Below are positions 45,273-55,469 of a DNA stretch of 64,000 nt, piece by piece. Under the pieces are notes generated by a model, which was not told the origin of the DNA, did not search any database, and saw nothing but the letters and a program-made list of their open reading frames with translations. Source of the stretch: Dasypus novemcinctus (Eukaryota; Chordata; Mammalia; Cingulata; Dasypodidae); assembly GCF_030445035.2 (NCBI RefSeq), contig NC_080696.1, forward strand, positions 27,355,661 through 27,419,660. The letters run 5' to 3'. Every line of letters starts with the position of its first letter. Position 1 is the first letter of the stretch. The position numbers and the translations under genes were made by a program.

Positions 45273-45276
45273 TAAT
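45273..45276. repeat. Target-site duplication of ERV2, left (TAAT)
   Basis: TAAT next to the LTR; repeated at 53,807-53,810. Confidence 0.8.
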
Positions 45277-45662
45277 TGTTGTGGAAGAAGTCTAGATCTG
45301 GCCGAAAACCAAAGACACTTGGAGAAAGTGAGGAACTCAGGTTTATTTCACGCTCGGACCCAGAGGAGAATGCCGTCTCCAAATTCTGGGTCCCATAGTT
45401 CCAATTTTCAGAGACTATAGGGGGCAGGAAGCAAGTGGGGGTACAGAAGCAAATTTTGTTGTTAGCTAAGATAAATGGACACAGGCTGAGGCAATGGCTG
45501 CTGGCCCAGATTAGCCTGCTGGTCCACACAATCAAGCTCTTACAGGTTCACACTCTGCACCTTGCAGCCACACACACACCCAAAGGGCTGCGTTATCAGA
45601 AAGCAGCTTGTTTCAGCTTTACAGAATGGGAAAGAAGAAAGGGGAAGGGAATTCCTTTAACA
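45277..45662 (-). repeat. ERV2 3' LTR
   Basis: 386 bp with TG...CA ends, matching 53,420-53,806 along its whole length. The polypurine tract lies against its inner edge, which fixes the orientation. Confidence 0.95.
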
Positions 45663-45674
45663 TTCCCCCTTTTG
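45663..45674 (-). promoter_or_regulatory. ERV2 polypurine tract
   Basis: Reads CAAAAGGGGGAA on the minus strand, directly before the 3' LTR. It primes plus-strand DNA synthesis. Confidence 0.9.
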
Positions 45675-45781
45675 ATGCCCCAATAATTTTTGCAGAGCAT
45701 CACCTTTTGACACAGACTACTGTTCCCTTGTGCGTAGTGGTTGATATTTCACCTGAGACTTTACTTGGTGCTTTAGGTCAT

Positions 45782-46069
45782 TTAAGCAGAAGTGATGTGC
45801 CATAACAGGTATTGTAGGATGCATGAACCAAAGATTATGAGGAAGAAAACCACGGCTATTGTCGACATGAACAGCAATATCCAGGAGAGGACATATTGCA
45901 GGTAGCTTCCATTGGCGGCTGCCTGGTAAGCATTATCTAAATGGGCTTTAGCTCTTTCTTTTAGCACAGCTATCTTATCCCTGACTATACCTGAGGAGTT
46001 GGCATAAAAGCAGCAGTCCTCTCCCAGGGCTTGACAAATCCCCCCTTGGCTAGGAGTCAGCAAGTCTAA
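45782..46069 (-). pseudogene. ERV2 env: C-terminal half of TM
   Basis: The fusion subunit's ectodomain end and anchor. The frame holds CQALGEDCC (the CX6CC motif), a helix, then a hydrophobic anchor ([19 protein letters not shown]) and a short tail. It is in frame with the upstream part but separated by a TGA at about 46,070-46,072, so it could not be made as a single TM. No cleavage or receptor function is expected from this piece. Confidence 0.85.
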
Positions 46070-47590
46070 TCCTCATCTGTTCTGCAGCACCACCTCTGCG
46101 AGTGAGTCTATTTGGTACTGAATCCCATGGAGAGCCCCTTTTACATCCTCGAGGTCCTTCAATGTTTGCCATGCCAGGTTTTGCAAGTCCTGTGGACCTA
46201 CTGCCAGAGAGATCCCAGCCACTGCCACACTTGCAGCTATCCCCAGTCCTAGGAGTATAGGGGTCGCCTGTAGTGCTTGCTTAGTTCGGGAGAGCTCTCC
46301 AGACAGTTCGTTCCCATATACCAAAAATGATGGTACAGGCCAAGCTAGGTAGCATATGACTTGGCCTGCTGGGGGCAAGCATTGGTACCCTTGAGTGCCA
46401 CAGACCCAGAGGGTGGAGTTCTTGGCACACCATCTGGTTCCTTTAAATGGGTGAGTGGCATTACAGTCAGGTTTTCTGAGGGAGAGGGCAGCCGGTGCAT
46501 GAGTGGGGCTTGGTTCCAGAGTTATTTCATACAGGTGAGTCATTCCTCCGGGGACTCAGTCACATGGGTGGGAAGGGGTTTATTGTCCGCTTCCGAGTTG
46601 CTCCTGAGCTGTGGGTTTATGTCTCCAGAGATGGGTACTGGAAAGATGGTCAGTCTGGGAGAAGCACATAACCAGCAAGAGGTTGCAACACTGGACAGAG
46701 TCTTGTTCAGGAGCTGATGGAAATTTTGGACTTGGCTCAGGAGTATATTTCAGGGTATCTTCCTGAGTCTAGCCTCCAGCTTTTGGGTGGCCTCACTTAC
46801 CTTTGTAGGACCTTTCCAGGGGAGGGGGCTTCTTGAACTGAGGGCCACCTGAACTAGCTGAATTAGTATAAAGTCACCTGGGTGTTTACCTGCTGAGACA
46901 TATATTCCTAGGCTGAGTCTTTCCCCTACCTGAGTTCTCTGAAAGGTGTCATACTGATTATAAAATGGTGAGATATGCCTGGACACAAGGTACCCACCCA
47001 TGGTAACCCCCAGCCTGTTTACACTGCGGTGGGTTGGGGATGTTCTGCAGCTAGTGGGAGTTGTGTGGGACCCACGACGGTCCCTAGGGTGCAGTGGCTG
47101 CTATCAGATATGACCAATCACTGCAGAAGTGTTCTCCACCTGACTCCTTGCACAGATACTTTTCATAGGTGACATAAACAGGGCATCCTGAATGACCTTC
47201 TCCACAAGTTATGGCAGACTTTTCCCTTAGTGTCAAACATATGTCAAACAAAACAGAGGCAGAAGTGGCCCCTGCTGGAAGAGGGGTCGAGGCATTTAGG
47301 ACTCTCTGACTTCTCCAGACCTTACTAATCTATAACTTCCAGTGAGTTGGGGGTTTGAGGGACCAGGTTAGTAGGGGAAGCAGAAGTAAATCAAGGTAAT
47401 GAAGCATCCTACTATGCCCCAGTAAGCGATAGCAATCAGGACCCTATTCCCAGTAGTCCAGTTCATGGGGGCCACAGCAGTGAGCCCTACTCCAAATGTC
47501 ACAGTCAGTAGGTAGTACAAAGATAGGCTCCACCAGGTAAAGGAGTCCAGCTCAGCTGTTGTTATGCATGGCTGAGGTCTGGGGTTTCTA
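46070..47590 (-). pseudogene. ERV2 env: surface subunit and N-terminal TM (broken)
   Basis: The frame 46,073-46,543 covers the end of the surface subunit (Cys-rich, RWCAKNSTLWVCGTQGYQC), a cleavage region without a clear basic furin site, and a hydrophobic fusion-peptide-like stretch (LLGLGIAASVAVAGISLAVG). The rest of the surface subunit (46,544-47,590) is visible in at least three frames with many stops, for example a Cys-rich patch around 47,150-47,210. The start of env is near 47,580 and overlaps the end of pol. Non-functional. Confidence 0.8.
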
Positions 47591-47596
47591 AGTGAT

Positions 47597-48495
47597 TCAC
47601 ACCCTCAGGGGATGATTGGACACAGGCTGAGCTACCCAGTCGGCTGGCCCTTCACTGAGATGTGCCCTTTTGATTCTGGAATGTTGGACCCAAGGGACAA
47701 CACCTGCAACCTTAAGAGCAGTGGGGGTTAAAAGGATCACTGTGTGTGGCCCTGTCCAGGAAGGTTTTCTTCTTCCAGTCTTTAACCCAGACTTTGTCCC
47801 CACATAGGTAGAGGTGAACTGGGTGTCCCAGGGGAATAAGGTTCTGAGACAAAGCAGTTTTGTGCATCTTGGCTAGGATCCTGCCCCCCCCCCCCCCCAC
47901 CACCACCAGCTGCTGGAGGACAGCATCCTGGCTGGCTTCCCCTAGGAGCCTAGAGTTTCCCTTAAATGCCCGAAGAATAGGGAGTGGTTGACCGAATAAG
48001 ATCTTGAAGGGTAAATAACCAGTTGGTCCTGGGGTACATCTCACCCAGAGAAGGGCTAAGGGAAGCAAGTCCACCCAAGGGAGACCAGTTTCCTGGCAGA
48101 CCTTGGCTAGGGTGGTTTTGAGGGTCCAATTCATGCACTCAACTTTCTTTGACTTCTGGGACCTGTAGGTGCATGGAGTTTCCACTTGATTCCCAACATT
48201 TTTGGCAGTTCCTGGACTACAGTTGCTATGAAAGTTGGGCCATTGTCGCTTCCTATTGACATTAGCAACCCATGCCATGGAACTCTTTCCCTGAGTAAAG
48301 CCTTAGTTACTTCTCTTGCCTTCTTGGTGTGGGTGGGGTATGCTTCTACCCAACCTGAGAAAGTACATACTATTACCAACAGGTATTTATACCCCCGGCT
48401 GGGTTTTACTTCTGTAAAGTCCACTACTACATCTTCAAAGGGGGCTGTACCTGTGTGTTGGACTCCTGCTTGAATGCAGGGGCTCTGCACAGAGT
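47597..48495 (-). pseudogene. ERV2 pol: integrase core and C-terminus (broken)
   Basis: Two overlapping frames, 48,131-48,490 and 47,712-48,278. The first has the core motifs VVVDFTEV and GSDNGP (Asp codon at 48,245-48,247). The third catalytic residue, Glu in KVECMNW, is coded at 48,138-48,140, in the second frame. The distance is 107 nt where D-X35-E needs 108, so a 1-nt deletion lies between them. A run of 16 C at about 47,883-47,898 breaks the C-terminal domain. The end overlaps the env start region. Confidence 0.85.
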
Positions 48496-49745
48496 TGTTT
48501 TTTGTGCAAACCTGGCACTGGTTGCTGATGGTGGCACAGAGGGAGGCCAGTCATGCTATGCAGTAGTAACTGCCCAGTAGCATCTCCAGTGCAGTTTTTC
48601 CCAGGTGAGTGAACTGATGGTACTGTTTGACAAGGGCCTGGATGGCTCCCTTGGGCATGAAGACCTGATTATCTGGGAGTATTCAAGCTCCTTTGGAAGT
48701 TTAGCTTCCTCCCTCTCCCTCAGTCCAGTCCTGTTGTCCTTTGGTGTAAATCAGTGGGTCAGCCCTTTGTTCCAGGAGAGACAGTTGTGGGATGAATTTC
48801 AGGGCCAACTTTCCACAGCCTTCTTCTGCTGCTTGATTTGCAGCCTCATTCACAAACCTGTTCCTTTGGGTGACCATGTCCTTGCCCTTTTGATGTCCTA
48901 AGCAGTAGATGACAGTTACCCTGGCTGACTCCCAGATTGCCTCTAGCAGCTGAAGAATTTCCTCTTTGTTCTTGATTCATTTCCACCTCACAGTTAAGAG
49001 GCCTCTTTCTTTATAAATGGCCCCATGTATATGGATGGCCACAAACACATACTTTGAGTCAGTGTAGATGTTGATAGTTTATCCTTTGGCCAACTGCAGT
49101 GTTCTGACCAGTGCCCAGAGCTCCGCCCACTGTGCCGACCATCCTTGGGGAGGGGCACTGCTTCTATTACCTCCTCAACAGTGGTGACCTCATACCCTGC
49201 ACATCTCTTTCCATCCTTAATGAAGTGACTCACATCAGTGAATAGCATTTGCTCTGGGGAAGGAAGTGGTTTGTCTTGGAGGTCTGGGCGACTGGCGTAG
49301 ACCTCCTCCATCACTTCTATGCAGTTGTGTTTGGAAGTTACATTTTATTAGGGTAAAAACATTGCCGGATTTGGGTTGCACAAAGTTTCTATGGTTATCT
49401 GGGATTCTCAGAGAACAAGCCCTGGTAGTGCACAAGCTGGGGTTGAATATCCACCAGTGTCCATGTGAGTTCATCAAGGCAGTGACAGTGTGGTGGACCA
49501 TGACATGGATAACCTGTCCGAGCATCATTTTGTCAGCTTCCTTAATAAGTGTCACTGTGGCTGCCAAGACCTTTGGACAGGGTGTCCATTCAGCAGCTAC
49601 CAAGTCCAGCTGTGTAGAGAGGTAAGCAATGGGCCTTTGCCAAGGCCCAACCATCTGTGTGAGGACCCCCAAGGCCACCTTGTTTTTCTCATGCACAAAC
49701 AGGTTGAATTCCTGAGTTATATCTGGGAGTCCTAGGGCCGGTACT
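48496..49745 (-). pseudogene. ERV2 pol: RNase H and integrase zinc domain (broken)
   Basis: The frame 49,235-49,696 carries the RT connection and start of RNase H (GPWQRPIAYLSTQLDLVAA, a typical gamma block, then TLIKEADKMMLG). The frame 48,994-49,314 continues RNase H (LLFTDVSHFIKDGKRCAGY with the first catalytic Asp). The integrase zinc-binding part, about 48,500-48,900, is recognisable only in pieces. Confidence 0.8.
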
Positions 49746-50620
49746 CATCCAAGGTGTTTTTTTGATTTCCTAAAAGGCTGTTGGTCCTCTCCCCAGATGG
49801 GGGGGTCCCTCCCTGTGCCTGCTAAAGCTTCATAGAGAGGCTTGGCTATTACTGCATATCTGGGAATCCAGATGTGGCAGAAGTCTGCCACTCCAAGGAA
49901 CTCATGGAGCCACCTCTTTGTGTGGGGGTCAGGATGGGGCAGATCAGCTTCTTCGCCTTGGGTCCAAGGGTCTGTTGCCCCTGCATGATATTGAACCCCA
50001 GGTTGAATCCCAATTGACCCATTGTTGGCAGATCTGGGACTTCACCAGCACACTTTGTACACAGTTTGTGTCAGGAGTTGGAGAAGGTCCTGGGTCCCTT
50101 CCCAACAATCCTTTGTTCTACTGGTGAGCAGGAGATCGTCAACATACCATAGGAGGGTGTACCTGTAGTCCTCCCAGGGGTAGGTTGCCAGGTCTGCTGC
50201 CCAACCTCTCAGAAGAGTGTGGGGGAGTTTTTGAAGCCTTGCAGGAGCCAGGTCCAGGTCAGTTGCATTTTCTTTTTAGTATTGGGATCCTCTCACTCAA
50301 ACAAAAACAGAGGTTGACTTACGGGAGCCAGTAATAGGCAGAAGAAGGCATCCTTCAGGTCTAGACAAGTAAACAAGGTGGATTCCAATGGCAGCTGCCC
50401 CAGTAGAGTGTAAAGGTTGGGGGAAACTTGGTGCAGGGTGAAGATGGTGGTGTTGATAGCCCTTAGGTCCTGCACTGGTCAATATCCAGTCCCATCTGGC
50501 TCCTTTACTGCTAGTAAAGGAGTGTTCCAGGGTGACTGACTCTCGATAGATAGGATCTCCTCTTTCCTTAGGCAGCCTACATGCTCAGTTGTGCCCACCC
50601 ACACCTCAAATGGAATCAGA
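49746..50620 (-). pseudogene. ERV2 pol: reverse transcriptase (broken)
   Basis: The catalytic YVDD is intact (coded at 50,135-50,146). Other RT blocks are visible upstream: DLRAINTTIFTLHQVSPNLY and 'FTCLDLKDAFFCL' with its catalytic Asp (50,293-50,475). Frames change several times and stops are common, so no enzyme could be made. Confidence 0.85.
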
Positions 50621-50631
50621 TATTGTCTTTG

Positions 50632-51200
50632 TCAGGTCGGGAAGGCCCCGGGTTTTAAGTTGACGATGACCAGCTCATGATTCTGTACCATCCCTGGGGG
50701 GTTATTTTCTCCCCACACATTGGGAAATAGCTCTTGTAACTCCTCTAGGTTCTGGATCAGGCACTCATCCAAGTGTAGTCTCCATTCTTCATCCTGGGGA
50801 ATGGAAACTAGGAGAGTGAGACTGGTCCTAAGGCTTAGGGTTGTGGGCCCCCGGGTTCGAAGTTGATCCGAGCCCCCAGTTTGGTCAAAGGATCTCTTCT
50901 GAGAAGGGGGATCAGGCATTCAGGCAGGTATAAGAATTCATGGGTCACCTTGTGGTCGCTGAGCTGGCAGGTCCTCAATTGGCAAAACGGTCATGAGTCT
51001 GATTGGTGCCCCCATCACTCCTATGATGTTAACAGTCTTTTTGCTGAACGGGGTGATGGGAGTCATGACCACAGAGTGCTCTGCACCAGTGTCTACCATA
51101 AAGTTCACTGTCTGGCCCCCAACTTGTAACCTGACCATGGAATCATGGGGGCCAAGGTCCAATGAGCCCAGTCGCCCCTATTCAGTGTCCAAGTTTGCCA
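50632..51200 (-). pseudogene. ERV2 pro: aspartic protease and RT N-terminus
   Basis: The frame 50,938-51,162 contains the retropepsin active site FMVDTGAEHSVV and a flap-like segment (IIGVMGAP). The frame 50,632-50,919 is the protease-RT linker and the beginning of RT, including a block ending in 'LFPNVWGENNPPGM'. In gammaretroviruses, Pro follows Gag by stop readthrough, which fits the position. Confidence 0.8.
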
Positions 51201-52490
51201 GTCTGATCAGATGGTCCTGGGACTCAGGCTGATACTTTCCTCTCAGAGTGTCTCCTTGGTGCATCTGAGTCTTCTGGGGGCACTCATTTTTCCAGTGTCC
51301 ACTCTCCTTGCAGTCGATGCATTGGTCTCTGGCCAGTGGGTCCCTCTTGGAATTGGTCCACCCTTTCCTGGGCAGCCTTCTTGTCCAACAGGGTTAGGTT
51401 TTCCCAGGGCCACTGCCAGTAAGGATGCCTGCTGTTTTAGCTTCTTCTTGGTTTCCCATTTAGTGACCTGATCCCGATTGACAAAGACCTTGTTCGTGAC
51501 CTCTAGCAGTTGGGTGATATTTATGCCTGCAAAGCCATTGAGATTTTGTAGCTTCCTCTTGATGTTTGCAGCTACCTGTGAGATGAAAGTGGCATTCACC
51601 ATCCTCTTATTTTCTGGAGCTTCTGGATCAAAAGGAGTGTAAACCCAGAAGGCCTCACAGAGCTGTTCATAATAGTCCCCTGGAGATTCCTCAGGCTTCT
51701 GAACAACCAAGGTTGTCTTTGTCATGTTCATGGGCCATTTGGCACCCTTTTGGACCCCTCAAAGGATTGCCTCCTGGTAGTGTTGGAGTGAGGCTTACCC
51801 TTGTTCAGTGCTGAAATCCCAGTTGGGCTGGGTGTCTGGGACTGTCGTTTGGGCCCATTCTTCTGGGTCCAGGATGCCGGGTAAGGCGTGCTCCTGCAGC
51901 CACCTCTGGGCCTTCATCAGAACTCGCTGTCTCTCCTCCGTATTGAACAGAGTTAGGAGGAGTTGGCAACAGTCATCCCAGGTGGGACAATGGGTCTGAA
52001 AAATGGACTCCATGAGGTCAATGAGGGCTTGGGGCTTTTCAGAGTAAGAGGGGGTGTAGTGTTTCCAATTCAGGAGGTCTGTGGTTGTAAAGGGCTGATA
52101 ATAGAGAATAGGCTGGCCAGACTGGAGGGTTCCATTCTCTTCCAGATGGGGTGGGCCTTTGTCTCCTGGAGGGGCACCTGGAAGGCTGGTTGAGCTTACC
52201 AGACCCTCCTGGCCACCAGGGTTCCTGAGTCTTCCCCGAAGTGGAAATGTGATCCAAGATGGTAGCTGGTGTGTGTGTGGGGGGACAGCAGGAGGGTCTG
52301 CTCATGGGTCCAGGCCCAGAGGAGAGATGGAAGGAGGGAGAGTCTCTTGGAGGCCAGGTAATGCACCAGAGTTCGGATGGGCAGCAGTGCAGTAGGGGCA
52401 TATGATGGTGGCAGAGGCAGGGGGTCCTCTTCTGCTGGTCCTTGGTGAATGATCAGTTTCTGGAGCTTCACCTCCTGAGTTACTAAAATT
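51201..52490 (-). pseudogene. ERV2 gag: capsid and nucleocapsid (broken)
   Basis: Capsid pieces are at 51,795-52,013 (THCPTWDDCCQLLLTLF) and 51,243-51,731 (KPEESPGDYYEQLCEAF, the gamma version of the major homology region). One zinc knuckle, CIDCKESGHWKNEC, is coded at 51,280-51,321 in a different frame from the capsid. A single knuckle is the gamma pattern. The part 52,014-52,490 is the proline-rich p12-like and early capsid region with frame changes. Confidence 0.85.
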
Positions 52491-52807
52491 CAACTCTTTC
52501 TCTTCTTCCCAGCACATAATCGGACCCACGGGGGCAGTGTTTGGGTAATCTCTAACCAGGAGTCAATGTAGGGGAACAGGTCAGGGTGCCCCAGATCTTT
52601 GGTGACCACTAACCATACCCCACAAACCCTGGATAGGTCCAGGGACCCCTCTGAAGGCCAGTCAATACTGAGAGCTGGCCACCCTATTTTACAGAGTGTT
52701 TGGAGTTTCTTTGAACTCATCTGGATGCCATAATCTCCAGAAAAACCTTTCTTAAAGTTTCTAAGCATGCAGGTCAAAATGGTGGGTTTCAACTGTGATG
52801 AACCCAT
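52490..52807 (-). pseudogene. ERV2 gag: matrix
   Basis: I place the start at the ATG at 52,805-52,807, 29 codons inside a longer frame, because it reads MGSSQLKPTILTCMLRNF with the Gly2 needed for myristoylation and the gamma/ERV-E-like matrix start. The frame stays open through a Trp-rich matrix (WPSEGSLDLSRVCGVW, FPYIDSWLEI) and ends at a stop at 52,490. Confidence 0.8.
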
Positions 52808-53399
52808 TCCTGTGTCAGTGATGTGAGACAGACAAAGGATTGGGGTGCACCTTTTGAGGCCTCTCAGATGCCCACCTGTCCACATCTCTTGCAAGAACTT
52901 AGGCTCATCTTAGATAAGGAGTCTGAGTAGGGTCCAGATTGGCCATTATGCCATATGACTTAGTGGTGGAATGCAGGTTGGGGCCCACTCAGATTCTGTC
53001 ATGCAAGCCGTGGAGCCACACACTGTTATGACAGGGGCCATCCTCATTCACTCACACTTTCACTCTGAGTTTAAACATAACTTCCCCCGGGTTTGCCCTG
53101 ATCTGTGTTCTCACTACCTGAGAAGCTAGGAGGTGATCAGTCTCCTCTTTCGTCCGGAGACGGGCCTGATTGGGACTGGACTTGACACCTGGGTTCTTAC
53201 CTGTTCTGGGGTCTTTTGGCACCATTTGGTCCCTCTCTCCACTGAGTCGGGCCAGATCGCAGGCATGTGGCTCTGCATGAAACTCCTCAGAAGGAGGTCC
53301 TATCAAGCAGGTGGCACCTACCTTGTTTGACCGGAGATCACCGCCAGCCACGTCCACTGTTCCCCAAGCCGGAGGCACAACAGGCCTGCTCGGTTGGGT
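52808..53399 (-). other. ERV2 leader (untranslated, packaging region)
   Basis: About 590 bp between the primer site and gag. Gammaretroviral leaders hold the packaging signal and splice donor, but I could not single these out. Small frames here are chance. Confidence 0.6.
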
Positions 53400-53417
53400 T
53401 TCCTAGTCAGGGAACCA
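53400..53417 (-). promoter_or_regulatory. ERV2 primer binding site, tRNA-Glu-like
   Basis: On the minus strand it reads TGGTTCCCTGACTAGGAA, 2 nt after the LTR. The mammalian tRNA-Glu complement is TGGTTCCCTGACCGGGAA: 16 of 18 match. The two changes, CG to TA, are as expected from CpG decay. Confidence 0.85.
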
Positions 53418-53419
53418 AA

Positions 53420-53806
53420 TGTTGTGGAAGAAGTCTAGGTCCAGCTAAAAAACCCAAGCGACACTCGAGTGAGGAATTCAGGTTTATCGCATGAACGGAC
53501 CCGGAGGAGAGTTCGGTCTCCAAATTCTGGGCCCTGAGCTGCGGTTTTCAGAGGCTTATATAGGGGGCTGGAAGCAAGTGGGCGTTCAGAAGCAAATTTT
53601 GCTCTTAGCTAAGATAAATGGACACAGGCTGAGGCAATGGCTGCTGGCCCAGATTAGCCTGCTGGCCCTCACTGTCAAGCTCTTATAGGTGCACGCTCTG
53701 CAGCCCACAGCCTTCACACATACCCAAAGGGCTGCATTATCAGAAAGCAGCTTGTTTCAGCATTGCACAATGGGAAAGAAGGAAGGGGAAGGGGATTCCT
53801 TCAACA
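53420..53806 (-). repeat. ERV2 5' LTR
   Basis: 387 bp, TG...CA. On the minus strand a TATA box (CTATATAAG) is at about 53,555-53,563 and a GATAAA near the end could be a decayed polyadenylation signal (about 53,484-53,489). Confidence 0.95.
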
Positions 53807-53810
53807 TAAT
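53807..53810. repeat. Target-site duplication of ERV2, right (TAAT)
   Basis: Copy of 45,273-45,276. Four bp is the usual length for gammaretroviruses. Confidence 0.8.
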
Positions 53811-54111
53811 AGTTCCTTATAGTAAATATTGAAGAAGAAATAAAGCCTAGTATATGCAAACACTTCCAGATCTAATTCTATTACACCACCATTTCTCATA
53901 ATTGTAACTTATAACAATGTCTAGACATTCCTTCAGATTTTCTACATAAATTATCATATCATCTGTAAATACAAAGTTACTTCTTAGCAAATATAGGTGC
54001 CTTTTTTACTTTAGAGAATTTAGCATGGTTTCAGGATAAGTGCAATATACAAAAATAAACTTAAATTTTATACTTATAACAATAACCAGTAATTGAATTT
54101 TTAGAGTATCA
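53811..54111 (-). mobile_element. Old L1 ORF2 fragment, minus strand
   Basis: 'cagattttctacataaatta' followed by 'tcatatcatctgtaaataca' (53,936-53,977) is the reverse complement of the L1 RT active-site region (TDDMIIYVENL-like). The flanks are diverged. Confidence 0.65.
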
Positions 54112-54560
54112 CTCTTAGACTACCATAACAAAATACACAAACTAGGTTGCTTGAAAAAGCAGCTATTTATTGTCTAACATGGTGGAGACTAAAAGTCAAA
54201 AACAATTTGTCATTGGGGCCATGAGCCCTCAAAAACCTATTGTGAGAATACTTCCCTGAATCATCTAGTTTCTGGGTGTTGCTGGAAATCTTTGGTGAAC
54301 CTTGGGTTATACACATCATGCTAAGCTCTACCTCCATCTTCCCATAGCATTCTTCCCCAATTCAGATTCTGTGTTCAAATTTCCCTCTTCAGAGAAGGTC
54401 ACAGTCTATTATATCCCAGAATAACCCATATTAATCTCATCACAATTAATTGCATCTTCAAAGACCCTATTTCCAAAAAAGGTAACAGTCACTGGAAAAG
54501 GGATAAAGAGTAGAACATAAATTTCAGGAGAACACAATTCAACCAGAACAGTCATTTAAA
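54112..54560 (-). repeat. Ancient dispersed mammalian repeat, family not named
   Basis: 'taccataacaaaatacacaa', 'ctatttattgtctaacatgg', 'gttgctggaaatctttggtg', 'catcttcaaagaccctattt' and 'aggagaacacaattcaacca' in this order are like a repeat common to all placental genomes. I cannot give the family or orientation with confidence. Confidence 0.55.
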
Positions 54561-54564
54561 ATAG

Positions 54565-55030
54565 CATCAAAATATTACATATTTGTGGATAATTGTGACA
54601 TATAATGTTGCAAGACATGGACATTGCCAACTGTAATTATGTTGGGAGAATGAAAAAACTTTAATACAATTAAAGAAATATTTTGCTCTTTGTTGGAATT
54701 CTCAACAATATTAAGATTTCAGTTCTCCCTAAATTAATCTCTATGCCAATGCAATCCCCCCAAAATTTCTAAACTGGGAAAAATTATAAACAGTAATTTA
54801 TATTGACATATTTATGTAAAAAAAAATGGGTCTAGGTAAGTTCCAGGCTTTCTATAAAAACAAATTTGGAGAAATTACACTATATAATATCATGGTATAT
54901 TATAAAGCTACAGTGATCAAGACAAAGTATAGTGTTTTCATAAAGATAGACAAGCACTCAAAGAAACAGAACATAAAGTATAGTAGTAAATCTGCATATG
55001 TGTGGGTCCTGATCTGCTGCTCACTAAGTA
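54565..55030 (+). mobile_element. Old L1 ORF2 fragment
   Basis: 'ttaagatttcagttctccct', 'tgccaatgcaatccccccaa' and 'atggtatattataaagctac...gtgatcaagaca' match L1 RT-region text (compare 40,015-40,230). Much deleted and diverged. Confidence 0.7.
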
Positions 55031-55045
55031 TTTGAACTGTATTTT

Positions 55046-55455
55046 TTTTCTTTTTTTTTTATTGACTTTGTAATAATATTACATTAAAAATATATATATA
55101 TATATGAGGTACCATTCAACCCCACCACCCCCACCCCACCTCTCCCCCCCCAGCATCACTCATTCCCATCATCATGACACATCCATTGCATTTGGTAAGT
55201 ACATCTTTGGGCACCTCTGCACCTCATGGTCAATGGTCCACATCATGGCCCATACTCTCCCCCATTCCATCCAGTGGGCCCTGTGAGGATTTACAATGTC
55301 CGGTGATTGCCCCTGAAGCACCATCCAGGGCAGCTCCATGTCCCAAAGACGCCTCCACCTCTCATCTCTTCCTGCCTTTCCCCATACCCATCAGCCACCA
55401 TGTCCACTTTTCCCAATCCAATGCCACCTTTTCTATGTGGACATTGGATTGGTTG
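55046..55455 (-). mobile_element. Truncated L1 3' end with perfect 14-bp duplication
   Basis: Reverse complement of the end of L1 module B, with its poly(A) tail seen as T at 55,046-55,060. It is flanked by TTGAACTGTATTTT at 55,032-55,045 and 55,456-55,469. Length about 410 bp. Text such as 'ccagtgggccctgtgaggat' and 'ccatgtccacttttcccaat' is closer to the end of L1-B than to the copies at 12,489 or 58,895. Confidence 0.95.
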
Positions 55456-55469
55456 TTGAACTGTATTTT

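Larger units (their letters stand above)
45277..53806 (-). mobile_element. ERV2: gammaretrovirus-like (ERV-E-like) provirus
   Basis: A complete but decayed provirus on the minus strand: 5' LTR at the right, then primer site, gag, pro, pol, env, polypurine tract and 3' LTR at the left. The 4-bp duplication TAAT, the single nucleocapsid zinc knuckle, the YVDD reverse transcriptase and the CX6CC TM are class I (gamma) traits. The primer site matches tRNA-Glu with two differences, as in the ERV-E group. LTRs are clearly more diverged from each other than those of ERV1, and frames are shorter, so it is older. All genes are broken. Confidence 0.9.

Noticed and set aside
52039-52529. Overlapping frames on both strands
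   Set aside because: Only fragments of the ERV2 gag p12-capsid region can be supported; the other frames are shadows.
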